Assembly: GCA_025210455.1 (NCBI GenBank)
Contig: JAOARQ010000064.1
Coordinates: 1 to 64,000 of the forward strand
Direction of reading: 5' to 3'
DNA from: Pelagimonas sp.
GTDB lineage: Bacteria > Pseudomonadota > Alphaproteobacteria > Rhodobacterales > Rhodobacteraceae
DNA: 64,000 nt
The notes under the pieces were generated by a model that was given only the letters and a program-made list of their open reading frames with translations, ran no database searches and was not told where the DNA came from. The position numbers and the translations under genes are program-made. Shown one piece after another: positions 1 through 9,007 of the stretch (its first letter is position 1; the number at the start of each line of letters is the position of its first letter).

Positions 1-1
1 C

Positions 2-121
2 ATGCCAGCCTATGACAGCACGCTGACACTGGAGCAATCCGAAGATCTGCACTGGCGACTGACCTCTTACATGATGCCCTACAACACAAGCCTGCGCGAT
101 AGTCCAACCGCGCGGATCTGA
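2..121 (+). CDS. C-terminal end of a gene cut by the window edge
   Basis: An open frame enters from the left edge and stops with TGA at 119-121, giving about 39 residues (MPAYDSTLTLEQ, later LHWRLTSYM). The MPAYD...LT.EQ pattern faintly resembles the end of c-type cytochrome domains, where a Met ligand is followed by a helix, but the piece is too short to assign. It lies about 90 bases upstream of fadJ on the same strand. The frame itself is uncertain and the product is unknown. Confidence 0.3.
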   Translation: MPAYDSTLTLEQSEDLHWRLTSYMMPYNTSLRDSPTARI

Positions 122-208
122 CATGAACAGGCCAGACACTGGCCCACCGGGCGATGGCCCGACAGACACAAAGCACCTTTGGTGCCTCAGGGAAAACGGA
201 GACTGAAA

Positions 209-2413
209 ATGACAGACTTCACCATGCAAAAAGACGCCGAGGGCGTCGCCACCATCAGCTGGGATGTGCCCGGCAAATCCATGAATGTACTCAGCCTTGA
301 CGGGCTGGCCACGCTGAACCAGCTTGTGGATGACGCCCTCGCGGATGAAACCGTGAAAGGCATCATCATCACCTCTGGCAAAGAGGGCAGCTTTGCAGGC
401 GGTATGGATCTGAACGTCATCGCCAAGATGAAGGAAATGGCCGGAGATCAGCCGGAAAAAGGCCTGTTCGACGGTGTCATGCAGATGCATCAGGTGCTGC
501 GCAAAATCGAACGGGCTGGCATGGACGCCAAGACCAACAAAGGCGGCAAACCCATCGCCGCCGTTTTGCCCGGCACCGCGCTTGGCATCGGTCTGGAACT
601 GCCGCTGTCCTGCCACCGCATCTTTGCCGCCGACAACCCAAAGGCCAAGATCGGCCTGCCGGAAATCATGGTTGGCATCTTCCCCGGCGCAGGCGGCACC
701 ACCCGCCTTGTGCGCAAAATGGGGGCCATGGCTGCCTCACCCTTCCTGCTGGAAGGCAAGCTGTCTGACCCGAAAAAAGCCAAGATGGCCGGCATCATCG
801 ACGAGGTCTCAGATGACCCGATGGCCGCCGCGCGCGACTGGGTTCTGAACGCCAAAGACGCAGATATCGTCAAACCCTGGGATGCCAAAGGCTATAAAAT
901 GCCCGGCGGCGAACCCTATCACCCCGCTGGTTTCATGACCTTCGTGGGCGCGTCAGCCATGGTCAACGGCAAAACCAAAGGCGTATACCCCGCCGCCAAG
1001 GCCCTGCTCAGCGCGGTCTACGAGGGCGCGCAGGTGCCCTTTGACACCGCCCTGAAAATCGAAGCCCGCTGGTTCACCTCGGTGCTGATGAACCCGTCAT
1101 CCGGCAATATGATCCGCTCGCTCTTCATCAACAAAGAAGCGCTGGAAAAAGGCGCTGTGCGCCCGGCGGATGTGGCCGATCAATCGGTGAAAAAAGTGGG
1201 CGTTCTGGGCGCAGGCATGATGGGCGCAGGCATCGCGCTGGTCTCGGCGCAGGCGGGCATGCAGGTTGTCCTGCTGGATCGCGATCAGGCCGCCGCCGAC
1301 AAAGGCAAAGCCTATTCCGAAGCCTATACTGCCAAAGGCGTTTCGCGCAAAAAGATCACCCAGGACAAGGCCGACGCCCTGCTGGCGCGCATCACTGCGA
1401 CCACAGATTACGCCGCCCTGTCTGACTGCGATCTGATCATCGAAGCCGTCTTTGAAGACCCGAAAATCAAGGCCGAAGTCACCGCACAGGTGGATGCCGT
1501 CACCAGTGACGACTGTATCTTTGCCACCAACACCTCGACCCTGCCAATCACCGATCTGGCACAGGCGTCGAAAAACAAGGAAAACTTCATCGGCATCCAC
1601 TTCTTCTCTCCGGTTGAGAAAATGATGCTGGTCGAAATCATCAAAGGCAAAGAAACCGGTGATCGCGCCGTGGCCAAGGCGCTGGACTATGTGCGCCGGA
1701 TCAAGAAAACACCTATCGTCGTCAATGACGCGCGTTTCTTCTACGCCAACCGCTGCATCATCCCCTATATCAACGAAGGGATGCGCATGGTTCTCGAAGG
1801 CGTGGCCCCGGCGCTGATCGAGAATGCCGCCAAAATGGTCGGCATGCCGCTTGGCCCGCTGCAATTGGTGGATGAAACCTCCATTGACCTGGGTGCGAAA
1901 ATCGCCCGCGCCACCAAGGCCGCCATGGGTGACGCCTATCCTGACGCAGCCGTCGATGAGATCATCTTCTGGATGGAAGGCCAAGGCCGTCTGGGCCGCA
2001 AAGCCAAAGCCGGTTTCTATGACTACGATGAAAAAGGCAAACGTCAGGGGCTGTCGTCCGCTGTGGCGGCGCAATACCCACAGGCCGAGGAACAGCCGGA
2101 TCTGATCGAGGTCCAGCACCGCCTGCTCTTTGCGCAATCATTGGAAGCGGTGCGCGCACTGGAAGAAGGTGTCTTGATGGATATCCGCGAAGGCGACGTC
2201 GGCGCCATTCTGGGTTGGGGCTTTGCCCCCTGGTCCGGCGGCCCGCTCAGCTGGCTGGATATGATCGGCTCACCCTATGCAGCAGAACGCTGCGATCAAC
2301 TGACCCAAGCCCACGGCGACCGCTTCGCTTGCCCGCCCCTGCTGCGGGAAATGGCAGAAAAGAGCCAGAGCTTCTATGGCCGTTTCGGAACACAGGCCTC
2401 AGACGCCGCATAA
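209..2413 (+). CDS. fadJ: FadJ-type bifunctional enoyl-CoA hydratase / 3-hydroxyacyl-CoA dehydrogenase
   Basis: The product is a 734-residue multifunctional beta-oxidation enzyme (alpha subunit). The N-terminal crotonase domain carries both catalytic glutamates, E130 (GIGLE) and E152 (GLPE), followed by FPGAGGT. A Rossmann domain begins near residue 333 with GAGMMGAG, and the dehydrogenase His lies in GIHFFSP near residue 464. A C-terminal 3HCDH domain completes the usual length and order. I chose ATG 209 because a GGA/GAG-rich ribosome site precedes it; the frame also has an in-frame TTG at 179 with no better site. The enzyme hydrates 2-enoyl-CoA and oxidises the 3-hydroxyacyl-CoA with NAD in the cytoplasm. 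A strong terminator follows at 2464. The FadA partner is not in the window. Confidence 0.93.
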   Translation: MTDFTMQKDAEGVATISWDVPGKSMNVLSLDGLATLNQLVDDALADETVKGIIITSGKEGSFAGGMDLNVIAKMKEMAGDQPEKGLFDGVMQMHQVLRKIERAGMDAKTNKGGKPIAAVLPGTALGIGLELPLSCHRIFAADNPKAKIGLPEIMVGIFPGAGGTTRLVRKMGAMAASPFLLEGKLSDPKKAKMAGIIDEVSDDPMAAARDWVLNAKDADIVKPWDAKGYKMPGGEPYHPAGFMTFVGASAMVNGKTKGVYPAAKALLSAVYEGAQVPFDTALKIEARWFTSVLMNPSSGNMIRSLFINKEALEKGAVRPADVADQSVKKVGVLGAGMMGAGIALVSAQAGMQVVLLDRDQAAADKGKAYSEAYTAKGVSRKKITQDKADALLARITATTDYAALSDCDLIIEAVFEDPKIKAEVTAQVDAVTSDDCIFATNTSTLPITDLAQASKNKENFIGIHFFSPVEKMMLVEIIKGKETGDRAVAKALDYVRRIKKTPIVVNDARFFYANRCIIPYINEGMRMVLEGVAPALIENAAKMVGMPLGPLQLVDETSIDLGAKIARATKAAMGDAYPDAAVDEIIFWMEGQGRLGRKAKAGFYDYDEKGKRQGLSSAVAAQYPQAEEQPDLIEVQHRLLFAQSLEAVRALEEGVLMDIREGDVGAILGWGFAPWSGGPLSWLDMIGSPYAAERCDQLTQAHGDRFACPPLLREMAEKSQSFYGRFGTQASDAA

Positions 2414-2463
2414 GGCAAAGGTGTGTAAATGGTATTGCGCCGGGCCTTCGGCCCGTCGCGGTA

Positions 2464-2489
2464 GGCCGCCCCTAACGGGGCGGCCTTTT
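2464..2489 (+). terminator. Rho-independent terminator after fadJ
   Basis: A perfect 9-bp GC stem (GGCCGCCCC/GGGGCGGCC) closes a TAAC loop and is followed by TTTT. A smaller hairpin (CGGGCC-TTC-GGCCCG) lies just upstream at 2441-2455. Confidence 0.85.
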
Positions 2490-2889
2490 GCGTTGCGTAA
2501 AATAGGGATTGGGAGAGGATCGCGCTTTTGGTGGGGGCTGGGAAGGGGTTGCTCTGGTTCACAACAGAGATAACCCGCCATCACTGGTGCCCCGTCGCTT
2601 ACGATACCTGAGCCATCCCCCTTCCCCAATCAAGGACGCCTCCGGCGCCGCCAAAGCGGTAAATCCTTGACAGGAGAAGCGCGATAGCTCTTGCCGGTAT
2701 CGCGACGGTGGCTCCGCAGAGATGGCTGTTCGGGCACCTCCCCGGCGCAAAGGTTGCGAAAGTGGAAAGGTTGCGGGCGCGGGCAGATATGTTTGGCATG
2801 CGCATGGAATGTGCATGCTTTGTGCATTGGATGTGCCTGTTGCGCCCATCGCGGTGTTGCCTTAACTTTCCTCACGACCCCCCGAAATT
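2490..2889. other. Intergenic stretch between two convergent genes
   Basis: About 400 bases after the fadJ terminator and before the end of the thioesterase gene on the other strand. Short open frames exist in several frames, but none has a convincing ribosome site, codon pattern or recognisable motif. The only structured element I see is the phased TGTGCAT repeat at 2799-2842. Confidence 0.5.
2799..2842. repeat. Four imperfect 11-bp tandem units, TG(C/T)GCAT type
   Basis: Units start at 2799 (TGCGCATGGAA), 2810 (TGTGCATGCTT), 2821 (TGTGCATTGGA) and 2832 (TGTGCCTGTTG), spaced exactly 11 bases apart. This puts the TGYGCA core on one face of the helix. No function is known; binding-site array or chance are both possible. 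Confidence 0.5.
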
Positions 2890-3408
2890 TTAACGTTTGC
2901 TTAGGGCTATGCCCTGCCCCGCCTGTGTCGGATACGGCATGATCTCATGCGCCTTGAGGATTTCGGCCAGACGCTCGGCGGTGCAGGTTTCCCAGGCGCT
3001 GGCGCGACGTGCCTCAAGGCTAAAGCTCAGGATCTTGGCCTCATTTGTGGCGCAGACATCCCCCGCCGCATTCACCACCCTGTGGAACAGGATATAGCGT
3101 TTGCCATCCACTGCAATCAGCTGAGTTTCGATGTGGAATGCATCGCCTTCGGCCAGTTCCCCGGTATAGGTCACGTGATTTTCGACGATGACATATTCGG
3201 CCCCTTTGCGGGCTTCGATGGTTTGTTCTGGATAGTTCAGCCAGTTCCAGAACGCCCAGTTCGCCTGATCGCAGATCGTCAGGTAATGCGCCATGTTCAG
3301 ATGGCCGTATTCATCCACCCATTCGGGTTTCACCACGTTTTCAACCAGACGCAAAGGCGCGGCAATGTCACCTGTCCAATCGTGCAGGAATGTATCTGTT
3401 TCCAGCAT
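2890..3408 (-). CDS. Hotdog-fold acyl-CoA thioesterase
   Basis: The 172-residue protein is a single hotdog domain of the 4HBT/FadM type. The catalytic-loop pattern D-x-x-G-H-x-N is seen at residues 32-38 (DEYGHLN), followed by a long hydrophobic helix rich in Trp. It should release free acid from an acyl-CoA; substrate unknown. It resembles the thioesterase domains found with carnitine/betainyl-CoA enzymes, but no carnitine dehydrogenase is nearby. I chose ATG 3408, one base after the stop of the upstream crotonase (TAAGATG), with a GGAAAGG-like ribosome site. It is co-transcribed with that crotonase. Confidence 0.8.
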   Translation of the reverse strand: MLETDTFLHDWTGDIAAPLRLVENVVKPEWVDEYGHLNMAHYLTICDQANWAFWNWLNYPEQTIEARKGAEYVIVENHVTYTGELAEGDAFHIETQLIAVDGKRYILFHRVVNAAGDVCATNEAKILSFSLEARRASAWETCTAERLAEILKAHEIMPYPTQAGQGIALSKR

Positions 3409-3409
3409 C

Positions 3410-4192
3410 TTAGCGCCCTTTCCAGATGGGATCACGTTTTTCGAACAGGGCGTTCATACCCTCTTTGGCATCTTCGCTGTCATAGATCTGACCATAGGCT
3501 CTCAGGTCACCGGCGCGCATGCGGACAAAGGCCTCCTGTTCGTTCAGATCTTCGGTAGCGGCATAGATTTCCTTGGCCGCCTGAAGCGACAGCGGAGCGC
3601 AGCGGCAGACACGCTCTGCCAGGTCACGAGCCGCCTGCATCAGCTGATCTGCGGGCACCACCTGATTGACCAGACCCCAGCGTTCCAGTTCGGCTGCATC
3701 CACATGACGGCCGGTCATGATCATCTCCATTGCGATGGCGCGCGGCACCCGGCGCGGCAGGCGGATCATGCCGCCACTATCCGGGACAAGGCCTATTTTG
3801 GCCTCGGTCAGGCCAAAGGTGGCGTGCTCGGCGGCCACAACCATATCAGCAGAGAGGATCAGCTCGAATCCCCCCCCCAGCGCCATGCCGTTAACCGCCG
3901 CGATCACGGGCTTGGTCAGCCCCCAGTATTCGGTCAGCCCGGCAAAGCCACCGACGCCCATGTTTTCATCTGGCGCTTCGCCCTCGGCTGCGGCTTTCAG
4001 ATCCCAGCCAGCGGAAAAAAACTTTTCCCCTCCGGCAGTTATGATCCCCACTGACAGGTCGTCATCCATTTGCAACTGTTCAAAAGCTGCCCCCAAAGCC
4101 CGGCTGGTGGCCGCATCAATGGCGTTCACTTTGCCCCGCGACAGGGTGATTTCCAACACGCGCCCCTGGCGCTGAACCGTCACATCGCTCAT
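3410..4192 (-). CDS. Enoyl-CoA hydratase/isomerase (crotonase family, CaiD-like)
   Basis: The 260-residue crotonase has the oxyanion-hole segments FSAGWDL (59-65) and GMALGGGFE (102-110). Glutamates E110 and E130 sit at the two catalytic positions, and VPDSGG follows (136-141), as in CaiD-type carnitinyl-CoA dehydratases. Start ATG 4192 is preceded by GGGAGAAAACGC. It is the first gene of a two-gene operon with the thioesterase and is divergent from the acyl-CoA dehydrogenase at 4344. The three genes probably handle one acyl-CoA. The CaiD likeness does not prove carnitine as substrate because no CaiA, CaiB or CaiC homologue is present here. Confidence 0.85.
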   Translation of the reverse strand: MSDVTVQRQGRVLEITLSRGKVNAIDAATSRALGAAFEQLQMDDDLSVGIITAGGEKFFSAGWDLKAAAEGEAPDENMGVGGFAGLTEYWGLTKPVIAAVNGMALGGGFELILSADMVVAAEHATFGLTEAKIGLVPDSGGMIRLPRRVPRAIAMEMIMTGRHVDAAELERWGLVNQVVPADQLMQAARDLAERVCRCAPLSLQAAKEIYAATEDLNEQEAFVRMRAGDLRAYGQIYDSEDAKEGMNALFEKRDPIWKGR

Positions 4193-4343
4193 GCGTTTTC
4201 TCCCGTTTTGCACAGTGTGGCCCGGATCGGCCCCTGCGATCATGCAGTATCCGACAGCAAAGACGCCGCCACGTCACTTGCGCGCATTTTTCTTGAAGGT
4301 GACGCGCCGCGCTTTTAGCCTTTGTTAAAACGAGGGGGATAAG

Positions 4344-5546
4344 ATGAGTTTACAGATTTCATCAAAGGCGCAGGATCTGAAAGACCGCGTCGCGGATTTC
4401 ATGGAAACCCATGTTATTCCAGCAGAAAATGACTACTTTGGCTATGTGGAAGGGGCCCGGGATCGCTGGACAATCCCCCCCATCATAGAGGAACTGAAAG
4501 CCAAAGCCAAAGCTGAAGGGCTTTGGAATCTCTGGTGCCCCTACCCTGATTACGGGGCCGGGTTAAACAATCTTGATTACGCCCCATTGGCCGAGATGAT
4601 GGGGCGGTCGATCATCGGTCCAGAGGTGTTCAATTGTAACGCGCCGGACACCGGAAATATGGAAGTGCTGATGAAATACGGCACCGACGCGCAGAAAGAG
4701 CAATGGCTTACCCCACTGCTGGCCGGCGAAATGCGCTCGGCCTTTTGTATGACAGAGCCTGCAGTGGCCTCGTCAGATGCCACAAATGTCGAAGCTTCGA
4801 TTGTGCGTGATGGCGATGACTATGTTTTGAACGGGCATAAATGGTGGTCGACCGGCGCGCCCGATCCACGCTGCGAGATACTGATTTTTATGGGTAAAAA
4901 TGACCCATCCGCCCCCAAACACATCCAGCAGTCGATGATATTGGTGCCGATGGATACCCCCGGCGTGACATTGACACGCCCCTTGCAGGTGTTTGGCGAT
5001 GATGATGCGCCCCATGGCCATGCCGAAATGCTGTTTGAAAACGTCCGCGTGCCCGCCGCAAATATGCTGCTGGGTGAAGGGCGCGGGTTTGAGATCGCGC
5101 AGGGGCGGCTTGGGCCGGGGCGGATCCATCACTGTATGCGCCTGATCGGAAGTGCCCAGCGCGCGCTTGAGATGATGATCACCCGCGCAAAATCCCGTGT
5201 GGCGTTTGGCAAACCCATTTCGGATCAAGGGGTCGTGCGGCAACAGATCGCCATGTCGGTCTGTGAAATTGAACAGGCCCGCCTGTTGGCCATGGCCGCC
5301 GCAGACAAGATGGATCGCGAAGGCAATAAAGAGGCGCGCGATCTGATCGCCATGGCGAAAATTGTGGTGCCACAAATGGCGCAGACAGTGATTGATCGCG
5401 CCATTCAGGTGCATGGCGCAGGTGGTCTGAGCCAAGATTATCAGCTGGCGCGGCTTTTTGCTTATGCGCGCACCATCCGTCTGGCTGATGGCCCTGATGA
5501 AGTGCATCAGGATGCGCTGGCGCGGCAGTGGCTGAAAAAGTTCTGA
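4344..5546 (+). CDS. Acyl-CoA dehydrogenase, ACAD10/11-like subfamily
   Basis: The 400-residue flavoprotein has the standard N-terminal helical, middle beta and C-terminal helical domains. [15 protein letters not shown] is the FAD/substrate loop, KWWSTGA the middle-domain motif, and HGAGGLSQD is near the C-terminus. The likely catalytic base lies in LADGPDEVH near residue 382. This is an Asp where most short/medium-chain enzymes have Glu (YEG), which is typical of the ACAD10/11 branch. It oxidises an acyl-CoA to the 2-enoyl-CoA. The start has a GAGGGGGATAAG ribosome site. The gene is divergent from the crotonase-thioesterase pair. Confidence 0.9.
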   Translation: MSLQISSKAQDLKDRVADFMETHVIPAENDYFGYVEGARDRWTIPPIIEELKAKAKAEGLWNLWCPYPDYGAGLNNLDYAPLAEMMGRSIIGPEVFNCNAPDTGNMEVLMKYGTDAQKEQWLTPLLAGEMRSAFCMTEPAVASSDATNVEASIVRDGDDYVLNGHKWWSTGAPDPRCEILIFMGKNDPSAPKHIQQSMILVPMDTPGVTLTRPLQVFGDDDAPHGHAEMLFENVRVPAANMLLGEGRGFEIAQGRLGPGRIHHCMRLIGSAQRALEMMITRAKSRVAFGKPISDQGVVRQQIAMSVCEIEQARLLAMAAADKMDREGNKEARDLIAMAKIVVPQMAQTVIDRAIQVHGAGGLSQDYQLARLFAYARTIRLADGPDEVHQDALARQWLKKF

Positions 5547-5552
5547 TCCCGC

Positions 5553-6449
5553 TTATGACCGGGGCTGCGCCTCACCGCGCAGCGCTCTGCGTTTGCGTTT
5601 GAAAGCCTTGGCAAAGGCCTCGGCCATCTGGGGTTTATTGCGCGCTTCCAGATACTGCATCATGTTCTTTTTATAGAGATAAATCGCTTTGCGCGGTTCG
5701 ATCATCTGGCGAAAGCTTTGCGGGGTCAGGCTGCCGTCAACGGCGACAGTCATGACCTCTTTCAGGCGCGACATGCGGCGCAGCACAAAGGCCGATTTAT
5801 GGCCAAACCCGGTGGCGTGCAGATGCATGACATTTGCCCCCTCCATCCGCTTGGCGTGACGCCTGTCCAGCGCATCAAAGGGATCATACACCAGATAAAT
5901 CTGCCCAGCGGATTGGATCTGCCCTGCGGCATCTGAAAACGGAAGCGTCCAATCCTGCCGCCGCCCCTTTGGAAAGCGCCGATCCCAGCCAGCGCTTTCT
6001 TTGCTTAGCGTGGATTGCGGGCTAAAGGCGATGACCGAACAGCCCGGCACAAGCGAACTGAAGGTCAGCGCCCCAAAACCCCCCATCGAGGTACCGCACA
6101 TGACCACCTTTTTGAACTGGCGAAAAAAGCCACTGGCGCGCAGAAATTCGAGATAGGCAATCAGCTTGTCTTCGCGAAACCAGGTGGGGCCAGAGGCGAA
6201 AATGCCCAGATGGCTCCAGCCGCTGTCGCCAATGAATTTCGCCGCCCAGGCATCCCGGTGATAATCCCGCCCGCCCGCTTCGGCGAGGTTGTCAAATGAC
6301 ACCACCAGCACATCGGGTGACCGCGCCACATGCACCACCGCGTGATGGCCGCGTTTGTGATAAAACCCATCAAACGGGCCTGCTGGATAGATGTCTTTGA
6401 ACCATCCGGGCAGGGTGATTTCGGGCTGTTCCTGTTCTGCCGCGCTCAT
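5553..6449 (-). CDS. Alpha/beta-hydrolase-fold protein of unknown substrate
   Basis: The 298-residue protein carries a nucleophile elbow, GTSMGG, with Ser121. A candidate acid lies in VYDPFD, and a candidate base in GFGHKSA about 25 residues later, so a Ser-Asp-His triad is plausible. The C-terminus is very basic (KRKRRALR). There is no signal peptide or membrane helix. It is probably monocistronic, with 160 bases to the next gene upstream and convergent with the dehydrogenase at 4344-5546. I cannot name a substrate; esterase or sulfur/lipid-related roles would be guesses. Confidence 0.6.
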   Translation of the reverse strand: MSAAEQEQPEITLPGWFKDIYPAGPFDGFYHKRGHHAVVHVARSPDVLVVSFDNLAEAGGRDYHRDAWAAKFIGDSGWSHLGIFASGPTWFREDKLIAYLEFLRASGFFRQFKKVVMCGTSMGGFGALTFSSLVPGCSVIAFSPQSTLSKESAGWDRRFPKGRRQDWTLPFSDAAGQIQSAGQIYLVYDPFDALDRRHAKRMEGANVMHLHATGFGHKSAFVLRRMSRLKEVMTVAVDGSLTPQSFRQMIEPRKAIYLYKKNMMQYLEARNKPQMAEAFAKAFKRKRRALRGEAQPRS

Positions 6450-6611
6450 GAACGCCCCTGCCCGATCTGCTGTGCCATCACATTTGCCTTTATCTACGCG
6501 CGCTCGCGGCGCTTATTGTTTCCTTTCTAGCGCTTATACCGCAGATCAGTAAAGGATTGTGAATTGACCCTATTGAAACGCCCCCGCCAGAAACTGGCAG
6601 AGACGTGGTGA

Positions 6612-8078
6612 TCATGTCTGGTTGATCCGCTGTTTCAGCCGCTGGGCCACTTTCACATAAGACGACGGTTTGACCGGCATCTGCCATTCCATAAAGCGCT
6701 GCATCGCGGGGATGGGCAGACGCAGATCCTCTAGCAACTCATCAATCTGATGCATCGAAAACGGGATGATATTGGTGCCGCGCGCATGTTTGCCCTCGGT
6801 CCGTTCTTCCATCCAGGCAAGGCGGTCATCGGTTTTGCGCCCCATTTCAGCCTCAGAGGGTAAAGGCATATCCCCCGCCAGATATGACGCGATCCAAAGC
6901 GCGCCCACTTCGGCAGACAAGGCACTGAAAAAGCTGGAGTTATACCCGTTGAACAACAGATTTTCGACACCGATGGGTTTGACGCAGTTATACAGACGGA
7001 AGTTGCCTTTGGCGTCCATGATCCGCGATTTGGTGCTGTCATCCAGAAAGGGCACCTCTTGATGCCAGCCGGTGCCGCAGATGATGATATCCGCCGGGAT
7101 CTCAGCGCGATTGGCCAGCACAGCGATCTTCTTGCCGCCCACAACCCGCAGCTCTTTGATCTGGGTATCGCGTTCCACAGCGATCTGCCCCTGCGCCACC
7201 ATGTCATAGAAGCCATCAGTGGCCAGCGACACGGTCGAACGCGCAATGCGTTCAAATTTACCCTCAGGCACAAGGCCCAGTTTCTTTAACCCCAGCTGTT
7301 TGGTGGTTAGCGCCTGCACAGATCCCACCATGCCATTGCGGATGGGTTTGCCGATGCCGTGCAGAAATTTTTCAATCCCGCGTGGCCGGATGTATTTGAA
7401 CAGCCCTTCCCCCATGCGGGTCAACAGCAGGTATTTGTAATTCAGCACACCGGCAAAGCGGCGGGGGGATTTCCAGATAATTTCTCTTGCAACAACGGTG
7501 GTGCTGCTGGTCACCTCGCCCACCGCAGCGGCCACATCACAGGATGATTTACCATAGCCGATCACCACCACATCTTTGCCCCGCGCCTCTTCAAGGTTCA
7601 GAAATTGCGAGGAATGGCAGATGCGCCCACCAGCGGCTTCAAAGGCTTCCGCGCCGGGGAACTGCGGGATCGCAGGGCGTGAGAAAATCCCATTGGCCAC
7701 CACCAGGAAATCATATGTGATCTCATCATCCTTGGTGCTGACGGTCCATCTTCCATCCGGTTCTTGCCGGGTGGCTGTGACTTCGGTGTTCAGACGGATA
7801 TGCGGCATCAGGCCTTTTTGGGTGGCATAGCTTTCCAGATAGGCCTGCACCTGTGGGCCACTGGGCCATTCAGGATAGCTGTCCGGCATTGGAAAGTCTG
7901 ACATGTGATAGGTGTCTTTGCCATTCTGTGTCGTGATCCCCGGATAGGTCCGAGAGCCAGACCAGACGCCCCCCACATCACCAACTTTTTCGTAAACCGT
8001 GACATCATGGCCAAATTCGCGCAGGTGTTTGATTGTGGCGAGACCGGCAAAGCCTGCGACAATGACTGCAACTTTCAT
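6612..8078 (-). CDS. Flavin-containing monooxygenase (FMO/BVMO class B-like)
   Basis: The 488-residue class B flavoprotein monooxygenase has an FAD Rossmann motif at residues 4-12. The FMO-type signature FPGAEAF...HSSQF is at 140-159, and the NADPH motif VVIGYGKSS is at 171-179. It would use NADPH and O2 to oxygenate a ketone, amine or sulfide. The first Gly of GxGxxG is Val7 (GTC where GGC is usual), so FAD binding may be altered. It lies 12 bases after an SDR gene in one operon, divergent from an AraC regulator. A ketone made by the SDR could be its Baeyer-Villiger substrate, but this is inference. Confidence 0.8.
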   Translation of the reverse strand: MKVAVIVAGFAGLATIKHLREFGHDVTVYEKVGDVGGVWSGSRTYPGITTQNGKDTYHMSDFPMPDSYPEWPSGPQVQAYLESYATQKGLMPHIRLNTEVTATRQEPDGRWTVSTKDDEITYDFLVVANGIFSRPAIPQFPGAEAFEAAGGRICHSSQFLNLEEARGKDVVVIGYGKSSCDVAAAVGEVTSSTTVVAREIIWKSPRRFAGVLNYKYLLLTRMGEGLFKYIRPRGIEKFLHGIGKPIRNGMVGSVQALTTKQLGLKKLGLVPEGKFERIARSTVSLATDGFYDMVAQGQIAVERDTQIKELRVVGGKKIAVLANRAEIPADIIICGTGWHQEVPFLDDSTKSRIMDAKGNFRLYNCVKPIGVENLLFNGYNSSFFSALSAEVGALWIASYLAGDMPLPSEAEMGRKTDDRLAWMEERTEGKHARGTNIIPFSMHQIDELLEDLRLPIPAMQRFMEWQMPVKPSSYVKVAQRLKQRINQT

Positions 8079-8090
8079 CCTCTGCCCCCC

Positions 8091-8867
8091 TTAGTCCATC
8101 AACAGCGGAATAGCGGGGGCCGCGCGTTCGGGGCCCATGGCGGTATAGCCACCGTCCACGCGAATATCCGTGCCGGTGATAAAGCCCGCCTCCTCCGAAC
8201 ACAGGAACATCACGGAATTGGCGACCTCTTCGGGATCTCCGGCACGTTTGAGCAAATGAAACTCACCCGCGACGCTATCCGTTTTTATACGATTGCCGCC
8301 GGTCAGCTCAGCCATGATGTTTGACCAGGTCCATCCGGGCGACACCGCGTTGACGCGGATACCATCGGGCGCGAGATCCATCGCCTGATTGCGGGTTAGC
8401 TGCAATATGGCCGCCTTGGAGACAGGATAAAGCCAGCGCCCGGTCTGCGCCACCCGCGATGAAATCGACCCAAAGTTCACAATGGCCCCTTTGTTTCTGG
8501 CCAGTTCATCACGCGCGGCCTGCATCAGCATCACCGAACCAACGATATTCACATCAAGACTTTCGAGCCACTCAGCGCGGGTCGACTCTGCCCCGTTGTC
8601 CAGATAGGAACAGGCGACATTCACCAGAAAATCAACGCGACCGAACTGGTCTTTGGTGGCGGCAACCAGCGCTTGGATCTGATCATCATCGCGCAGATCC
8701 GCTTCCCTGAACGCAACCCCATCGCGGATCAGAGTCTGCCCGGCCTCGCCATTGATATCGGCGACCATCACCTTCACCCCGTGCGATACAAAAGCATCGA
8801 CGATCGCCGCACCAATCTTGGTTGCACCGCCGGGAACGATAGCAACCTTTCCTTTTAATCCACGCAT
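8091..8867 (-). CDS. Short-chain dehydrogenase/reductase (SDR)
   Basis: The 258-residue classical SDR has a cofactor motif PGGATKIG at 12-19, catalytic Ser134, and YPVSK (Tyr147, Lys151). The C-terminus has FITGTDIRVDGGY. Two motif positions are atypical: Pro precedes GG where Thr is usual, and NVAC replaces NNAG. It should oxidise or reduce an alcohol/ketone with NAD(P). It is the first gene of a two-gene operon with the FMO. The ribosome site is GGGAGGATCAAG, and an AT-rich shared motif lies at 8886-8901 just upstream. Confidence 0.82.
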   Translation of the reverse strand: MRGLKGKVAIVPGGATKIGAAIVDAFVSHGVKVMVADINGEAGQTLIRDGVAFREADLRDDDQIQALVAATKDQFGRVDFLVNVACSYLDNGAESTRAEWLESLDVNIVGSVMLMQAARDELARNKGAIVNFGSISSRVAQTGRWLYPVSKAAILQLTRNQAMDLAPDGIRVNAVSPGWTWSNIMAELTGGNRIKTDSVAGEFHLLKRAGDPEEVANSVMFLCSEEAGFITGTDIRVDGGYTAMGPERAAPAIPLLMD

Positions 8868-8885
8868 CTTGATCCTCCCATTTTT

Positions 8886-8901
8886 ATTTTAAGCTTGAAA
8901 A
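8886..8901 (-). promoter_or_regulatory. Shared TTTYAAGY-type site upstream of the SDR/FMO operon
   Basis: On the minus strand this reads TTTTCAAGCTTAAAAT, an almost perfect inverted repeat around AAGCTT. It matches 14 of 16 bases of the right arm of the operator in front of the anthranilate operon (17536-17551). It lies 19-34 bases before the SDR start, at or near the -10 region. Confidence 0.45.
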
Positions 8902-9007
8902 GACTCTGCGCAGCCTGTCTGATACCGCTATCCAGTTTGCGCACAGACTATCCGGGAAACGTGGAAACCTGCGCAGATCTGGCCCGTCACGGCAGGGAGG
9001 AGCTGCG

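Noticed and set aside
1097-2137. Long open frame on the minus strand inside fadJ (346 residues)
   Set aside because: It is a shadow of the real gene: no ribosome site, low-complexity composition rich in Gly, His and Phe, no family motif, and it lies fully inside a well-supported gene.
2890-5546. Carnitine catabolism locus
   Set aside because: The crotonase is CaiD-like and the thioesterase resembles betainyl-CoA types, but no carnitine dehydrogenase, CaiB/CaiC or glycine-betaine genes are present.
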